Of a DNA stretch of 64,000 nt, positions 52,942 through 62,800 are shown in pieces. Both the position numbers and the translations under genes were made by a program. Position 1 is the first letter of the stretch, and each line of letters opens with the position of its first letter. Source of the DNA: Vulcanimicrobiota bacterium (GTDB lineage: Bacteria > Vulcanimicrobiota > Xenobia > Xenobiales > JADMJV01); assembly GCA_023447635.1 (NCBI GenBank), contig JAEXNA010000221.1, positions 6,188 to 70,187 on the forward strand. The letters are read 5' to 3'. Under the pieces are notes generated by a model. The model was not told where the DNA came from, did no database searches, and saw nothing but the letters and a program-made list of their open reading frames with translations.

Positions 52942-53840
52942 ATGTCCTCGCACGGTCTTCTCAACGACGTTCTATTCAAGATCGTCTTCGGTGGTCGCCA
53001 GAGCGAGCCCGTGCTCACGGCGCTCCTCAACGCTCTGCTCGGCTACACGGGCGACGAAAGCATCGTCTCGCTGACTATCGCCAACCCCAATCTCGAACGC
53101 GAGCACCTAACGGATAAAGGAGCCGTGCTTGACCTTAAGGCGGTCGACGCCGCGGGACGGTGTTCAACATCGAGGTCCAGCTCGAGCCCGGCGGTCCCCT
53201 CGACTATCACCCCAAGCGAACGATCTTCTACACCGCTAAACTGCTCTCCGCACAGATGGAACAAGGTGTCAGCTATGCGAATCTGGCCAAGACTGTGCAC
53301 ATCTCGCTGCTCGACTTTCTCCTGTTCAAAGATTCCGAAAAGCTACACAGCGTCTTCGCACTTCGCGAGGCCGAACTCGGGTTTCTTCTTTCGGACGTGC
53401 TCGAGCTGCACTACATCGAGCTGCCAAAATTCTCTCTGACGAAGCCCCAGGAGCTTCACACCCCATTCGAGCGGTGGCTTCACATCCTCCGATTCTCCGT
53501 TCTCTATCTCGCCCCCGACTCCGACCCCCTGCCCGCTACACTCCAACAGGAAGAAGGTATCTCCATGGCCATAGAATCTCTACGGAAAGCTTACGCCCGC
53601 GACGATGTCCGCGAGCTGATCGAAGCCCGCGAAAAAGCTCGAATGGATTACGGCAGTGCCATCGCTGAAGCGACCAGACAGGGCCGCCAAGAGGGCCGTC
53701 AAGAGGGACGTCAAGAGGGACGCCAAGAAGGCCACGTCGATGTGGCCCGCAAGATGCTGGCGCTGGGCCTTGACCGCGCAACCATCCTCCAAACCACCGG
53801 GCTAACCGAAGCCCAGCTGGCCGAACTCGCCAAAGGGTAA
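52942..53840 (+). pseudogene. Rpn-family PD-(D/E)XK nuclease, frameshifted
   Basis: Two overlapping frames together encode one Rpn/PDDEXK-transposase-like protein of about 300 residues. The first frame (from ATG 52942: LLNDVLFKIVFGG to AVLDLKAVDAAGR) carries the N-terminus and the first catalytic Asp. The second begins FNIEVQLEPGGPLDYHPKRT, the E-x-Q half of the active site, and continues to the typical repeated RQEG tail. The junction at about 53158-53162 lacks one base, so the full protein is not made unless the ribosome slips. The family contains recombination-promoting nucleases. The split may be a real mutation or a sequencing error. Confidence 0.8.
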
Positions 53841-53864
53841 CTCCCGACGACCGCCCTCTAAAAG

Positions 53865-53902
53865 GGAAGCCTCGAGCGGCACAAAGCTTGCTCGAGGCTT
53901 CC
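53865..53902 (-). terminator. hairpin downstream of csx17
   Basis: A 13-bp perfect stem (GGAAGCCTCGAGC and its complement) with a 12-nt loop. On the minus strand it is followed by CTTTTA, so it can end transcription from csx17, whose stop is about 120 bp upstream. It also stands between this gene and the convergent Rpn pseudogene. Confidence 0.65.
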
Positions 53903-54024
53903 AGGAGTGGTAGCCAGAGGCGCACCTCTTCAACGGGGCCACATGCTCGCAGAGCACGGGAACGTGGGCGACGAACACCCGGGTGGACACCAGGCCACAA
54001 CCCGATTTTCTCTCCTATCCCTCT

Positions 54025-55782
54025 TCACGCCTGCGCCCCCGTCGCCGCCCTCGGCAGCGGAAACAGCATCGCCGCCGCCAGCCGACGCGGCTCTAACCCG
54101 TCCAGCCCGTCGGCCTCGAGCTTGTCTCCGCGCCCAGCCAAATCGGCCTCGACCAGCTTCAAAGCGAGCTCCCCCTCGCCGCGACAGAGCGCCTCGACCA
54201 CCGGCAACGGGGCCGGTCGCCGGTCTCGGCGCCTGTTTCCAAAGGCCGCCTTCAGCTTACGATAGCTCGCCGGCAAGAAGGCAAACTGGGGCGGAGGCGG
54301 CGCTGGCGACGCCGCCTGGTCGACAACCAGACACAGGGCGTGCAGCAGATCCTCCATCCGCCCTTCGTCCACCTCGCCCCGCAGAAAGGCCAGCAGATGC
54401 TCGGGCTTAGCTGTGTGACAGCCCCAGAACGGGTCGTTGAAAAGCACGATCCCCGCCCGGTTCGGTCGGCGGGGCACCTTCCCGCTGCTCCACATCCGAT
54501 AGCGCAACAGCCGCACCATCTTTTCGCACAGGTCGCGCCCCTGAAAACTCTCCATCTGCGGCCTCAGCCACAGCGCTCTGTGCAGCCGCGTTCCTAGCGA
54601 GGCCAGCGAGAGCGCCAGGTCGAATTCGGCGTTCCCGTCCCGCGGCTCGACCCCCCAGCGAGAACTCAACCCCGGAGCCTCCGTCGCATGAAGCCTGAGC
54701 TTCCCGATCTCTTCCAGCACTCGGCTGCCCGAAGGCCCAGACCCCCAGGACTCTGCTGTCCGTAGCCAGCGAAAAAACTCCACCCGCTCATCCTCTAGCC
54801 AGCCTCCCAGCCGCCCCAGGTCGAACTGCGACTCGGCGGTCACCGAAGCGAGCGCCAGCGTCAGGTCGCCGTGCCTCACGGCCAGGGCAAAACGTTGATG
54901 ACCCGCCCCCTGTCCAGCTTCCGCGAACGTCTTGGGCTCACTCCACAGCGGAACCACCACGTCGTACTTCGCCTCTCCGGGCAGCAGAGCGTTCCGATGC
55001 CCTTCCAGGCTAGAACGAACCCGAGGCAGGCCCGACACCAAACCCTCCATGGCCAGCACTAGACCCCAGGGGTTAGAACGCGCCATCACCTTCCCGTCGT
55101 CAGCCCCGGCATAAGAGCTCGCCGCTCGAGGATCGAAAAAGCCTTGCACAGCGTCTCTCATCTGGTCCGTCTCTTCCTCGAAAAGGGCGGCTCTCAGCAG
55201 CTCGGCGGCCCGTCTTTCTGGACGTCGCTCGGCCAGCAGCAGCCATCGCAGCGACTCCATGAAGATGGAGGAAAACTCCATTTTCCCGTCCATCCCGCCG
55301 GCCAGCGCCAGAGGAGAGAACAGGACCTCGCCATCCATCTCGTCGGCCACGGTGGCCAGCCACGGGTCGTGGGGCCATTGCTCCAGCAGGCGCCGGACCA
55401 GGTCTCTCTTCTCCCACCCCTCCGGCTTCTCGTCCACCACCGCCTGGGCCAGGGCGAACCGCTGCCGGTAGGGCTCGAAACGCAGCTCTTCACTCGCCTC
55501 GATAGCGTAACGAGGATGCTCCACCAGCCGCCGCTGAAACCCGCTGGTCTTGTTCCACGGACTGACGATCGGCGTCGGCACATACTCCTCGACCAGAAAG
55601 CGCACCAACGCCTGTTGGTCCAGCGTCGAGCTCAACCAGAAATGCCTGTTCCGCCACCAGCCCCGCGCCTCCGGGTCTCGCTGCTCCGCCACCAGCCGCA
55701 ACAGCCCCAGCCCGCCCAGAGCACAGGCATAAGGCTCGACCCGCAGCCCGACCAGCGCTATTTTAGCCGGCTCAGAGAGCAC
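54025..55782 (-). CDS. csx17: type I-G CRISPR effector protein Csx17 (Cas8-like)
   Basis: About 585 residues from GTG 55782 (TTG 55785 is also possible), with a GAGGGG ribosome site. LRVEPYACALGGLGLLRLVAEQRDPEARGWWRN and FLVEEYVPTPIVSPWNKTSGF (read in pieces) are characteristic of Csx17. LLFHALCLVVDQ-like and FNDPFWGC segments occur near the C-terminus. In type I-G (formerly I-U) systems it is the large subunit of the Cascade-like complex. From memory it is on the short side for the family. It is separated from csb2 by the abiEii/abiEi pair and two repeat blocks, all on the same strand, instead of following csb2 directly. Its own 5' region is formed by a repeat-family flank. Confidence 0.9.
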   Translation of the reverse strand: MLSEPAKIALVGLRVEPYACALGGLGLLRLVAEQRDPEARGWWRNRHFWLSSTLDQQALVRFLVEEYVPTPIVSPWNKTSGFQRRLVEHPRYAIEASEELRFEPYRQRFALAQAVVDEKPEGWEKRDLVRRLLEQWPHDPWLATVADEMDGEVLFSPLALAGGMDGKMEFSSIFMESLRWLLLAERRPERRAAELLRAALFEEETDQMRDAVQGFFDPRAASSYAGADDGKVMARSNPWGLVLAMEGLVSGLPRVRSSLEGHRNALLPGEAKYDVVVPLWSEPKTFAEAGQGAGHQRFALAVRHGDLTLALASVTAESQFDLGRLGGWLEDERVEFFRWLRTAESWGSGPSGSRVLEEIGKLRLHATEAPGLSSRWGVEPRDGNAEFDLALSLASLGTRLHRALWLRPQMESFQGRDLCEKMVRLLRYRMWSSGKVPRRPNRAGIVLFNDPFWGCHTAKPEHLLAFLRGEVDEGRMEDLLHALCLVVDQAASPAPPPPQFAFLPASYRKLKAAFGNRRRDRRPAPLPVVEALCRGEGELALKLVEADLAGRGDKLEADGLDGLEPRRLAAAMLFPLPRAATGAQA

Positions 55783-55815
55783 CAATCCCCCCTCGCCAGC
55801 CGCGCCCACACCAAA

Positions 55816-55914
55816 GTTTCAACGCGATCACCTGCAACGTTGCACCCACTCCAGCTGCAACACCCACCCAACCCAAAGTTTCAACGGGATCACCTGCAAC
55901 GTTACACCCATTCC
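55816..55914 (+). repeat. two copies of the dispersed CRISPR-like repeat upstream of csx17
   Basis: Cores at 55816-55852 and 55878-55914, again 62 bp apart. The second core has a C-to-G change in GCGATC. The sequence just left of the first core (about 55790-55815) matches that left of the 52695 copy at roughly 23 of 26 positions, so the repeated unit extends beyond the 37-bp core. This left flank includes the csx17 ribosome-binding region. Confidence 0.85.
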
Positions 55915-55974
55915 GGCTGCAACACCCACTTCCGGTAGCTCCCGCAGCGAGCGCAAGACCTTCCCGGCCGGACA

Positions 55975-56841
55975 TTATACGGTGCCTAGCCGTGGCAATA
56001 GAGAGGTGAAAAAACCTGGCGACCACATCGCCGTCGCATCCAGGTCTTTTAAGAACGGCACCACGTCCTCCCGAGCCGCGTCGACATTGAGACTTTCGAA
56101 CCGCTCTGCCAGAGCTGCCTTCAGGTCGTTCTCGGACATCGTCTCTTTACTGGTCCACCAACCCGATTGCCTTAATCGCATCTCGAGGTGAGACAGATGA
56201 CACGGGACACCTCGACCCACGTACCAGACGAAATCGAAGTAATCTCTCCCTTTCACTCGTGTCTTCCAGCCTCGATGAAGAATGGCGTGCAGTTTCCCGG
56301 CAAAAAGGTCGGGCAGTCGATAGGTCAGCACGCCGAAGGGAAGTGGCTGCAGCAGAGTTTTGACCTCTGTCTCAAAGCCTGGCGGTGGGTCCGAGTCGAC
56401 CTCGACCTTGACGGTCATTACGCGGGTCCGTGGAACTCGCCTGGCGATCTCGGGAGGAATGGCGATTTTGACGAGATGTGTCAAAGTGCCCGCTTTGATA
56501 AAGGCGGACTCGATCGGTGTCGCAACCTTCTTGGACTTCATCTCGACAGAAACCTCGAAGCCGAAGGAGCTAAGCTCCTCGGCAATAGCCTTGAGATAGG
56601 CCGCTAATTTGAAATCCTGATCGGCTTGAAGCAATGAGAAGTCGAGATCCTCAGAGAAGCGCTGAAGACCGTAAAGGATGCGAAGAGCGCTTCCGCCGTA
56701 GAAAGCGGCGTGCTCGAAGAACTTCGCTCGCCAGAGAGCCAGCAAGGCCATCTCCTGGATAATCTCCTTAAGCGCATTTTCGTGGTCCTGAGCCGTGCGG
56801 CAGTTATAGGTCGACAGCATCTGCAGTATCGCGGGGTTCAT
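55975..56841 (-). CDS. abiEii: AbiEii-family nucleotidyltransferase toxin
   Basis: A 288-residue protein. FYGGSALRILYGLQRFSEDLDFSLL (residues 48-71, in pieces) has the GGS-x-L-R and D-x-D signature of AbiEii/AbiGii toxins. AGKLHAILHRGWKTRVKGRDYFDFVWYV is the second conserved block, with the catalytic Lys and Asp. The family transfers nucleotides to tRNA or other targets and arrests growth, acting in the cytoplasm as a type IV toxin and a phage-defence effector. It overlaps the antitoxin gene by 4 nt (ATGA). It lies between csb2 and csx17. Confidence 0.92.
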   Translation of the reverse strand: MNPAILQMLSTYNCRTAQDHENALKEIIQEMALLALWRAKFFEHAAFYGGSALRILYGLQRFSEDLDFSLLQADQDFKLAAYLKAIAEELSSFGFEVSVEMKSKKVATPIESAFIKAGTLTHLVKIAIPPEIARRVPRTRVMTVKVEVDSDPPPGFETEVKTLLQPLPFGVLTYRLPDLFAGKLHAILHRGWKTRVKGRDYFDFVWYVGRGVPCHLSHLEMRLRQSGWWTSKETMSENDLKAALAERFESLNVDAAREDVVPFLKDLDATAMWSPGFFTSLLPRLGTV

Positions 56842-57470
56842 AGCGCCAACCTCAAGACATCCAATCGAGCGTCCTTATAAGCCGCCACAAGCTTTGATAA
56901 CATCTTCTTGCTGAGACCTTTCCATTGCTCTGGCTCCATCCTCAGGTCGTCAGATAGGAACTGGTGCACCGAGCGTCGGTCCGTCAGCGTGATCGCGGGA
57001 CGAAGGACAATGTAGTCGCACAAAGCTTTCTCGGGCGTGGCCATTAGCACAGGATGACGTGGGTCGAGCATCACCCTGTCGACTCCGTGGGGATATCGGG
57101 TGGGGGACAGGTAACGGTAGCGAAAACGGCCCACCGGGGTCGAAAAAAGCTTGTTCCTCTTCGGCGTAACGCTCGTCAACTCTACCACGCGCTCCGGAAT
57201 GAGGCCGTAATAGCTCAAGGCGTATTCCAGAGACAAGCAGGATGGACCATAGATCAGGTTGGCTAGCACCTCCAGGCAAACCGGCTCTCGGTTTAGCATA
57301 GGCGGGAAGACGTACAGGCCTTTCTTGACCCGGGTGATCGTACCAGCCTTGATAAGCTCGTGAATCTTCTGTCGAGGCGCCTTGTGCCTCGATAAAGCGT
57401 GCCGCAGAGTCAAGTAGTCGAACTCCTCGCTCGGTATAGCTTGGCGTAAAGTCAATGCATCCGTTATCAC
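56838..57470 (-). CDS. abiEi: AbiEi-type antitoxin/transcriptional regulator
   Basis: A 210-residue protein with an N-terminal winged helix (DYLTLRHALSRHKAPRQKIHELIKAGTITRVKKGLYVF, in pieces) and a C-terminal domain of the AbiEi_4-type fold (GPSCLSLEYALSYYGLIPERV; ATPEKALCDYIVLRPA). AbiEi proteins repress their own promoter through inverted repeats and protect against AbiEii. A matching 35-bp near-palindrome lies 30 bp upstream at 57501-57535. Translation is coupled to the toxin gene. Confidence 0.9.
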   Translation of the reverse strand: MITDALTLRQAIPSEEFDYLTLRHALSRHKAPRQKIHELIKAGTITRVKKGLYVFPPMLNREPVCLEVLANLIYGPSCLSLEYALSYYGLIPERVVELTSVTPKRNKLFSTPVGRFRYRYLSPTRYPHGVDRVMLDPRHPVLMATPEKALCDYIVLRPAITLTDRRSVHQFLSDDLRMEPEQWKGLSKKMLSKLVAAYKDARLDVLRLAL

Positions 57471-57500
57471 ACTCTTATTCTAAGGGAAAACGAAAACCTG

Positions 57501-57535
57501 GACCAGTATGTAAGATTTTTTCTAACATACTGGTC
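57501..57535 (-). promoter_or_regulatory. 35-bp near-perfect palindrome, likely AbiEi operator
   Basis: 15-bp arms beginning GACCAGTATGT pair with one mismatch around a central TTTTT. It sits 30 bp upstream of abiEi in an AT-rich patch, the right place for the autoregulatory operator known for AbiEi. A T-rich stretch follows on the minus strand, so it could additionally act as a terminator for csb2. Confidence 0.65.
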
Positions 57536-57575
57536 ACTCCCACCCCGACTGCACCACGAACCGACTCAGCCCAAA

Positions 57576-57612
57576 GTTTCAACGCGATCATCTGCAACAT
57601 TGCACCCACTCC
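57576..57612 (+). repeat. single copy of the dispersed CRISPR-like repeat between csb2 and abiEi
   Basis: One 37-bp core (GTTTCAACGCGATCATC onward) with a single C-to-T change. It begins 40 bp from the palindrome and ends 8 bp from the csb2 stop. No second copy follows at 62 bp. Confidence 0.85.
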
Positions 57613-57620
57613 CCCCACAA

Positions 57621-58877
57621 CTAGCCCGGCTCCGGCACGAACCGGCCCATCCCAAAGTGACAGCTCGCCCCCAAACACAGCGGACCCGAAATCTCATAAG
57701 GGAAACTCAGCCGAAGCCAGCTCGCCAGCCCTGGCGGCGCCTCCCCCTGCCCTCTCCGCACCTGGAACTTCCGCCCCTCGACCAACTCCACCTCAGGCTC
57801 CGGCAGCCCCCGCAGCAAGCACTCCCGGCGCACCTGGTCCTCCACCCCGTCCTTCCCCCGCCGGGGATGGCGCGAGCACAGAAACGGCGTCAGCGAGCGC
57901 CACACCCTTCCCCGCCCCAGCCCGCCGGGCGAGCTATCCGCGGGCTTCAGCTCCGTCCCGCCCACCCAACGCAAGGTCGACAGCAGCGCCAGGTCCGAAG
58001 GGCAGAACCCCTCCTCCGCCCACAGCAACAGCCGCGAAGGCCTGGACCGAGAGGCACAGCCGTCGGGCAGCACGTGCAGATGTCGATGCCCGTCCGCCCG
58101 CGCCTCCCCCTCCACCTTCCCCAGCAGTGTCGCCGAGACATCGCCCAACCCCAGCACCGCCCGCCGCACCTCGTGCGCCAGCGTCAAAGCCTCTTCCCAG
58201 CGCGGAACCTTCCCGCCCAGCCGATAGACCAAAAGCCTCGTACGCACGGGCTTCACCATCGTCACCGGCTCCGCCAACCAGCGATAGATCACCCAGCGCG
58301 AACCCGGAGGGCGATTGCGGCGCTCCTTGCGCATCTGCCCCGTCCCCAGCATCAACTGCTCGACCGTCACCGAAGGCAGCGGGCAGAACACGGCCGCGAC
58401 CTCATCGCACTCCTCCCCTGCCGCCAGCGGACGCGCCTGCACTGAAAACTCTCCCGGCACCCGCCGCACCCGGGCCAGCGACTCTGACCGGCCAAAGTAC
58501 GCCAGCCCCTCTAGCAGGCCGTCCAGCAAGCGCACCTCCTCCGAGCCCAGCTCGAGCTCCGGCCACAGGAACACTAGCGGCTCGTCCACCGCCACGAAGC
58601 TGTCCAGCCCCAGCTTCAGCTCATCCTCCACGGGCAGATAGCGACGCAGATGCCCCACCGTCGAAGGCGGCAGATGAAAACAGGGCAGACTCTCGGCCAA
58701 GCGCAGGACCAGCTCCTCGAACCCGGCCGGCTCCCCTTGCAGCATCCAACTCGCGCACAGCGCCCGCAGCAGACGCCAGGGCGAAGGCGGCCACTCGACC
58801 TGACCCTCGTTGACGTGCCGACCCCAGGGCGTCGCGTGGTAGCGCCCCAGGGGGAGCCTAACCTCGATGGCCAGCAT
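57621..58877 (-). CDS. csb2: type I-G CRISPR effector Csb2 (Cas5-Cas6 fusion)
   Basis: A 418-residue RAMP protein. LAIEVRLPLGRYHATPW and VEWPPSPWRLLRALCASWML are the standard Csb2 N-terminus. The C-terminal third (PYEISGPLCLGASCHFGMGRFVPEPG, in pieces) has the Gly-rich Cas6-like end. Csb2 joins Cas5 and Cas6 functions: it caps the crRNA 5' handle and processes pre-crRNA, and so would be the protein that recognises the repeat. ATG at 58877 lies 2 nt after the csb1 stop, so they form one operon. Confidence 0.92.
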   Translation of the reverse strand: MLAIEVRLPLGRYHATPWGRHVNEGQVEWPPSPWRLLRALCASWMLQGEPAGFEELVLRLAESLPCFHLPPSTVGHLRRYLPVEDELKLGLDSFVAVDEPLVFLWPELELGSEEVRLLDGLLEGLAYFGRSESLARVRRVPGEFSVQARPLAAGEECDEVAAVFCPLPSVTVEQLMLGTGQMRKERRNRPPGSRWVIYRWLAEPVTMVKPVRTRLLVYRLGGKVPRWEEALTLAHEVRRAVLGLGDVSATLLGKVEGEARADGHRHLHVLPDGCASRSRPSRLLLWAEEGFCPSDLALLSTLRWVGGTELKPADSSPGGLGRGRVWRSLTPFLCSRHPRRGKDGVEDQVRRECLLRGLPEPEVELVEGRKFQVRRGQGEAPPGLASWLRLSFPYEISGPLCLGASCHFGMGRFVPEPG

Positions 58878-58879
58878 AG

Positions 58880-59758
58880 CTACATCTTCAGCACGGTGCG
58901 CTCGCCCAGTTCGCCCGTCTCTCGAAGGTGGCGAATGCTCCCACGCAGGCGCTCTTCGAGGGCCGGAAGGTCAGGCAAAGGTTCACTGGTCCCCACCACC
59001 TTCAGGTCGCAACCCGCGCGCAGGTGCAGCCCATCGCGTAGAAACCGCAGGACCTTCAGCACGGCCAGGTCGGTCAGCATCTGCTGGGCGGGGTTGGAGA
59101 AACCGTAGCGGCGCAGCCGATACAGGTCCAGATGAAAGTAGGCTGTGATCTGGTTGGAGACATACTCGCGCCGCCCATACAGGATCGCCCCTTTCCCCTC
59201 CTCGGCAGAGCCGCTCTCGTCGAGCGGGTCGAAACGAACGCCCTTGCTATCCACCGCGCTCACGTCGCGAGCGTCGATCGACGCCGTCAGCAGTCGGGGC
59301 AGCCCCGGAGCCGCCCGAAACGACGGCATAAACACCCCGTGCAGCACGCTGTTCGGATCAAGCCTCAACAGCGCGCCGGCCAGAGCGTTCCGCGCCTTCT
59401 GCCCCTTGAGCTTCCCGACCGCCTTCTCGAACGTCTTCACCAGCAGAGGGTACAGATAGGGACTCCCCGCCCGGGCCGGCTGGGTCACCGAGTCGACCAG
59501 CCCGTGCTCGGGATGCTCCAGAGCCAGGAACGGCAACTCCTCCAGCGGAGGCAGATAGCGATCGGCCGCCTCGTCCCACACCACCGCCTCCAACCGATTG
59601 GCCATCGAAGGCACGCTGTCGACGATCAGATTCGTCCGCCCCTCGGGGGAGAAATACTCCGCCGGCCCAACGTCAGCAAACCTCGCCGGCGCGAAGCGAT
59701 CGCCCAACAAAGGCTGCAGAGCCACCTCCAACATCCAACGCGCAGGTCCAGCATCCAT
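58880..59758 (-). CDS. csb1: type I-G CRISPR effector Csb1 (Cas7 backbone)
   Basis: A 292-residue RAMP protein. FADVGPAEYFSPEGRTNLIVDSVPSMANRLEAVVW (in pieces) is the Csb1 signature near the N-terminus; FDPLDESGSAEEGKGAILYGRREYVSNQITAYFHLDLYRL is the second conserved block. It forms the backbone of the Cascade-like complex. The family is also known as GSU0053. The gene begins 46 bp after the stop of the large Ig-like protein on the same strand, with no cas3 before it. Confidence 0.92.
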   Translation of the reverse strand: MDAGPARWMLEVALQPLLGDRFAPARFADVGPAEYFSPEGRTNLIVDSVPSMANRLEAVVWDEAADRYLPPLEELPFLALEHPEHGLVDSVTQPARAGSPYLYPLLVKTFEKAVGKLKGQKARNALAGALLRLDPNSVLHGVFMPSFRAAPGLPRLLTASIDARDVSAVDSKGVRFDPLDESGSAEEGKGAILYGRREYVSNQITAYFHLDLYRLRRYGFSNPAQQMLTDLAVLKVLRFLRDGLHLRAGCDLKVVGTSEPLPDLPALEERLRGSIRHLRETGELGERTVLKM

Positions 59759-59803
59759 CCCCGACCGTTCGCCCCCGACTCCTCGCGACCCCGCCGGGGA
59801 AGT

Positions 59804-62800
59804 CTAAGGAATCACCGCGTAAGCGGAAGCAGCCTCCTGCGTAGCGAGTTCCTCGACGAAGGTCAGCCTTCCTGAAGTCTCGCGCCGGTAGATTTTGATG
59901 CCCCTTCCTGCCCCATCCTGTCTCGTCGCGTAGTAGAACCGACCCGACGACTCGAGAACCCCCTCTTCGCCCGTAGTGCCCGTGAGTTCGTTATCGATCT
60001 GGGTCCCGCTGGTGCCGTCCGAGCTCAACTCGACGGCGAAGACACGAGCGAGACCGACGGTGTAGAGATATCGGAAGTCCGGACTGAAGTCTAACCTCTG
60101 CTGGTAGAATGAGGATATCGCCGCGCTGCCGTAGGGCGTCAGTTGCCCACCCGGGCCGATCGCCCACCATCGAATCATCCTGTCGTCCGAAGCAATGGCG
60201 AAAAGCTGATCCAGTTTGGGATGAGCGCGTGGCGCCATAGCGCCGTTCAGGGTTATGCCACTCTCGTCACTGACTCGGCTCAATCGCCCCTCAGAATCGA
60301 TAGCTAGAGTATGAAGCTTACTGTTCGTTCGGTCGGTGACAAACAAGAACCGGCCATCTCTAGAAACATCCAGGTCTCTCGGCCGTCCTCCCACATTGAT
60401 AGGCCCCCTGCTTGGGTTGTTCGCGGTCAGACGACCGTTGGCTCCGATAATAAACGATCCTATTGTCGCGGTCTGGCTGTTGGCGACGAACAGATAGCGG
60501 CCCGTCGGGTCGATCGTCAGATGGTCGGGTAAGGTGTCAGATCTTATGCCTTGTTGCAGGTTGAGTGTTCCTCCCGGTTCGATCCGAAAAGTCACGATCC
60601 GATGAAGTATGGGGTCAGGAACGTAGATGTAACGCCCTGAGGGATGAACCGCGAGATCGTGGGGCGAATCTGCCGACGCGTGCGACGTCAACAGAGTGAG
60701 TCGCCCGGTCCCATCATAGCTGTAAACCGTCAGGTCGCCACTTTGTCCTGACTGTGCCGGAGTCCGCGTGTCGCCAGCGAACAAGTAGGCGCCAGCGTAG
60801 AGAGTGGTCGAAGTGTTCATGGCGCCCAGCGCTGCCGAGACGGTAATCCTGCTGTTGTAGCCCGTTGGAGTATCCGTCGCCAGCCTCGCTACGCCGGGAT
60901 CCTCTGCAAACCCGACCTTGGCGCTCGACGAACTCCAGCTCACCCTGTCAGTAAGGTCTACCTCCGAACCGTCGGTCTGGATCCCCATCGCCGTGTACTG
61001 TCGGAACGAGCCAGGCGCGGACATCGCATCCTGGGGCAGAATCTTCAGGCTCACCAGCCTCGCCGGCTCGACCACTACAGCGACTTCTTGCGAGAACCCG
61101 CCGTAGGAAACCGTCACCGTGGCGTTCCCCTCGGCCACTCCCGTCAACACGCCACGAACACTTCCCGTAGTCGAAACCGTAAGCACGCTGGTGTCTGACG
61201 AAAGGTAAGACGCCTCGTTGGTCACCTCCAGAATCGTGTCCGGCCCGTGCAGAGCGTAGACGGTAAGCTGCCCCGAGACACCCTTGGGAAACGACAACGT
61301 CACATCCGACGAAGGGGACAGCTCCAGCCCGGTCTGCGGCTCGATTCCCACCTCGACAGGCAGCACAACCATCCGTCCCTGGAACGTCCCCTGCACCGAA
61401 GTCGACCCCTCGGCCACACCCGTCACCTTGCCCAAAGCGTCGATCTCGGCGATCTCCGAATCCAGCGAAGTCCAGGTCACGTCGGATGTCACGTTATAGA
61501 AACTTCCATCGCTGTAAGCCGCCGTGGCAACCAGAGTCTGGCTGGTCCCCTTTGGCAGTTCCAGCTGCACCATACCCACGGTCAGCCCGGTCACCGTCGC
61601 GTCCCCCACCCCAACCTCCACCGTGGTCTCCTGCCCTCCGAAGCTCACGGTGATCGTGGTGTTACCCGCCGCGAGGGCCCGAATCTGCCCACGCTCTCCC
61701 AGGGTGGTGACAGTGGCGACCGAGGGGGCGCTGGACTCGTAGAGCGCCTGGTCGGTCACCTCAAGCTCGGAATCATCGCTATAGGTGGCCGTCACGACCA
61801 GGGAACGCCTCAGCCCTGGCAGCAGCCGCAGCTCGGTGACATCCACCGAGAGCTCCGTCACAACCGCGTCGACGACCTCGATGGTCGTGCCTCCCACCGT
61901 CTCACCCAGGGTCGCGGTCACCGGCGCGGAACCCACGGCCAGCCCCTCGGCCAGACCTCCGGAACTCACCTGCAGCAGGGTTCCGACCTGGCTTCTCCAG
62001 GTCACGGAGTCGGAAAGATCCACGGTCGACAGGTCGCTGTACACGCCCACGGCGCTCAGCTGCAGAGTCGCCCCCAGAGGAAGATCAGGGGTAAGGGGGG
62101 AGACGTCGATGCGAGTCAGCACCGCGTCGATCACTTCGACCCTGGCTTGGGCCGACTGGCCTCCTAGACTCGCGCGCAACACCGTTTCGCCAGGCTCACC
62201 ACCCACCAGTTGGCCGCCGATCAGGTCCGCGACCTCATCATCGTCGACGCTCGAGGTCACGCTCGAAGTCACGTCTTGCTGGCTCCCGTCGCTCATCGTA
62301 GCGCGCACCACGAACGACTGCCGGACTCCGGAAGGAAGACGGAAGGTCGAGGGTTCAAAGCGCAGCGAGGCCACCGTCGCGTCCGTCACGACGACCGACG
62401 CCGTCACGCTGCGCCCCGCATAGCTCGCGGTAACGTTGGCCGTCCCCGGCGTGCGGGCCAGCACGGTCCCGTCGGGACGCACTTCCACGGAGGGGTTGGA
62501 GGCGGACCAGGTCACGGAGTTGGAGAGGTCCAGCACGCTGTCGTCCGAGTATCGCCCCACCGCTTGCAGCCGTCCGGAGGTCCCTTTGGCCAACGTCAGC
62601 GCCGTGGGTTCCAGGGTCAGCCCCACGAGCGAGGCCTCGATATCCTCGAAGTCCAGGTCCGAGAGCGTGAACACCGCGCCCTCTACCAGGGTGACCTGCG
62701 TGCGCCCCAGTCCGACCGGCGTCCCTCCCTGCAAGTACTCTACCTGCACCTGGCGCACTGACACGGGCACCTGGGTGAACTCCATCACGGCAGCCTTGGC

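Noticed and set aside
57501..57535. Palindrome purely as a terminator for csb2
   Set aside because: Possible, but the AT-rich 15-bp arms and position upstream of abiEi fit an operator better; kept as regulatory with the alternative noted.
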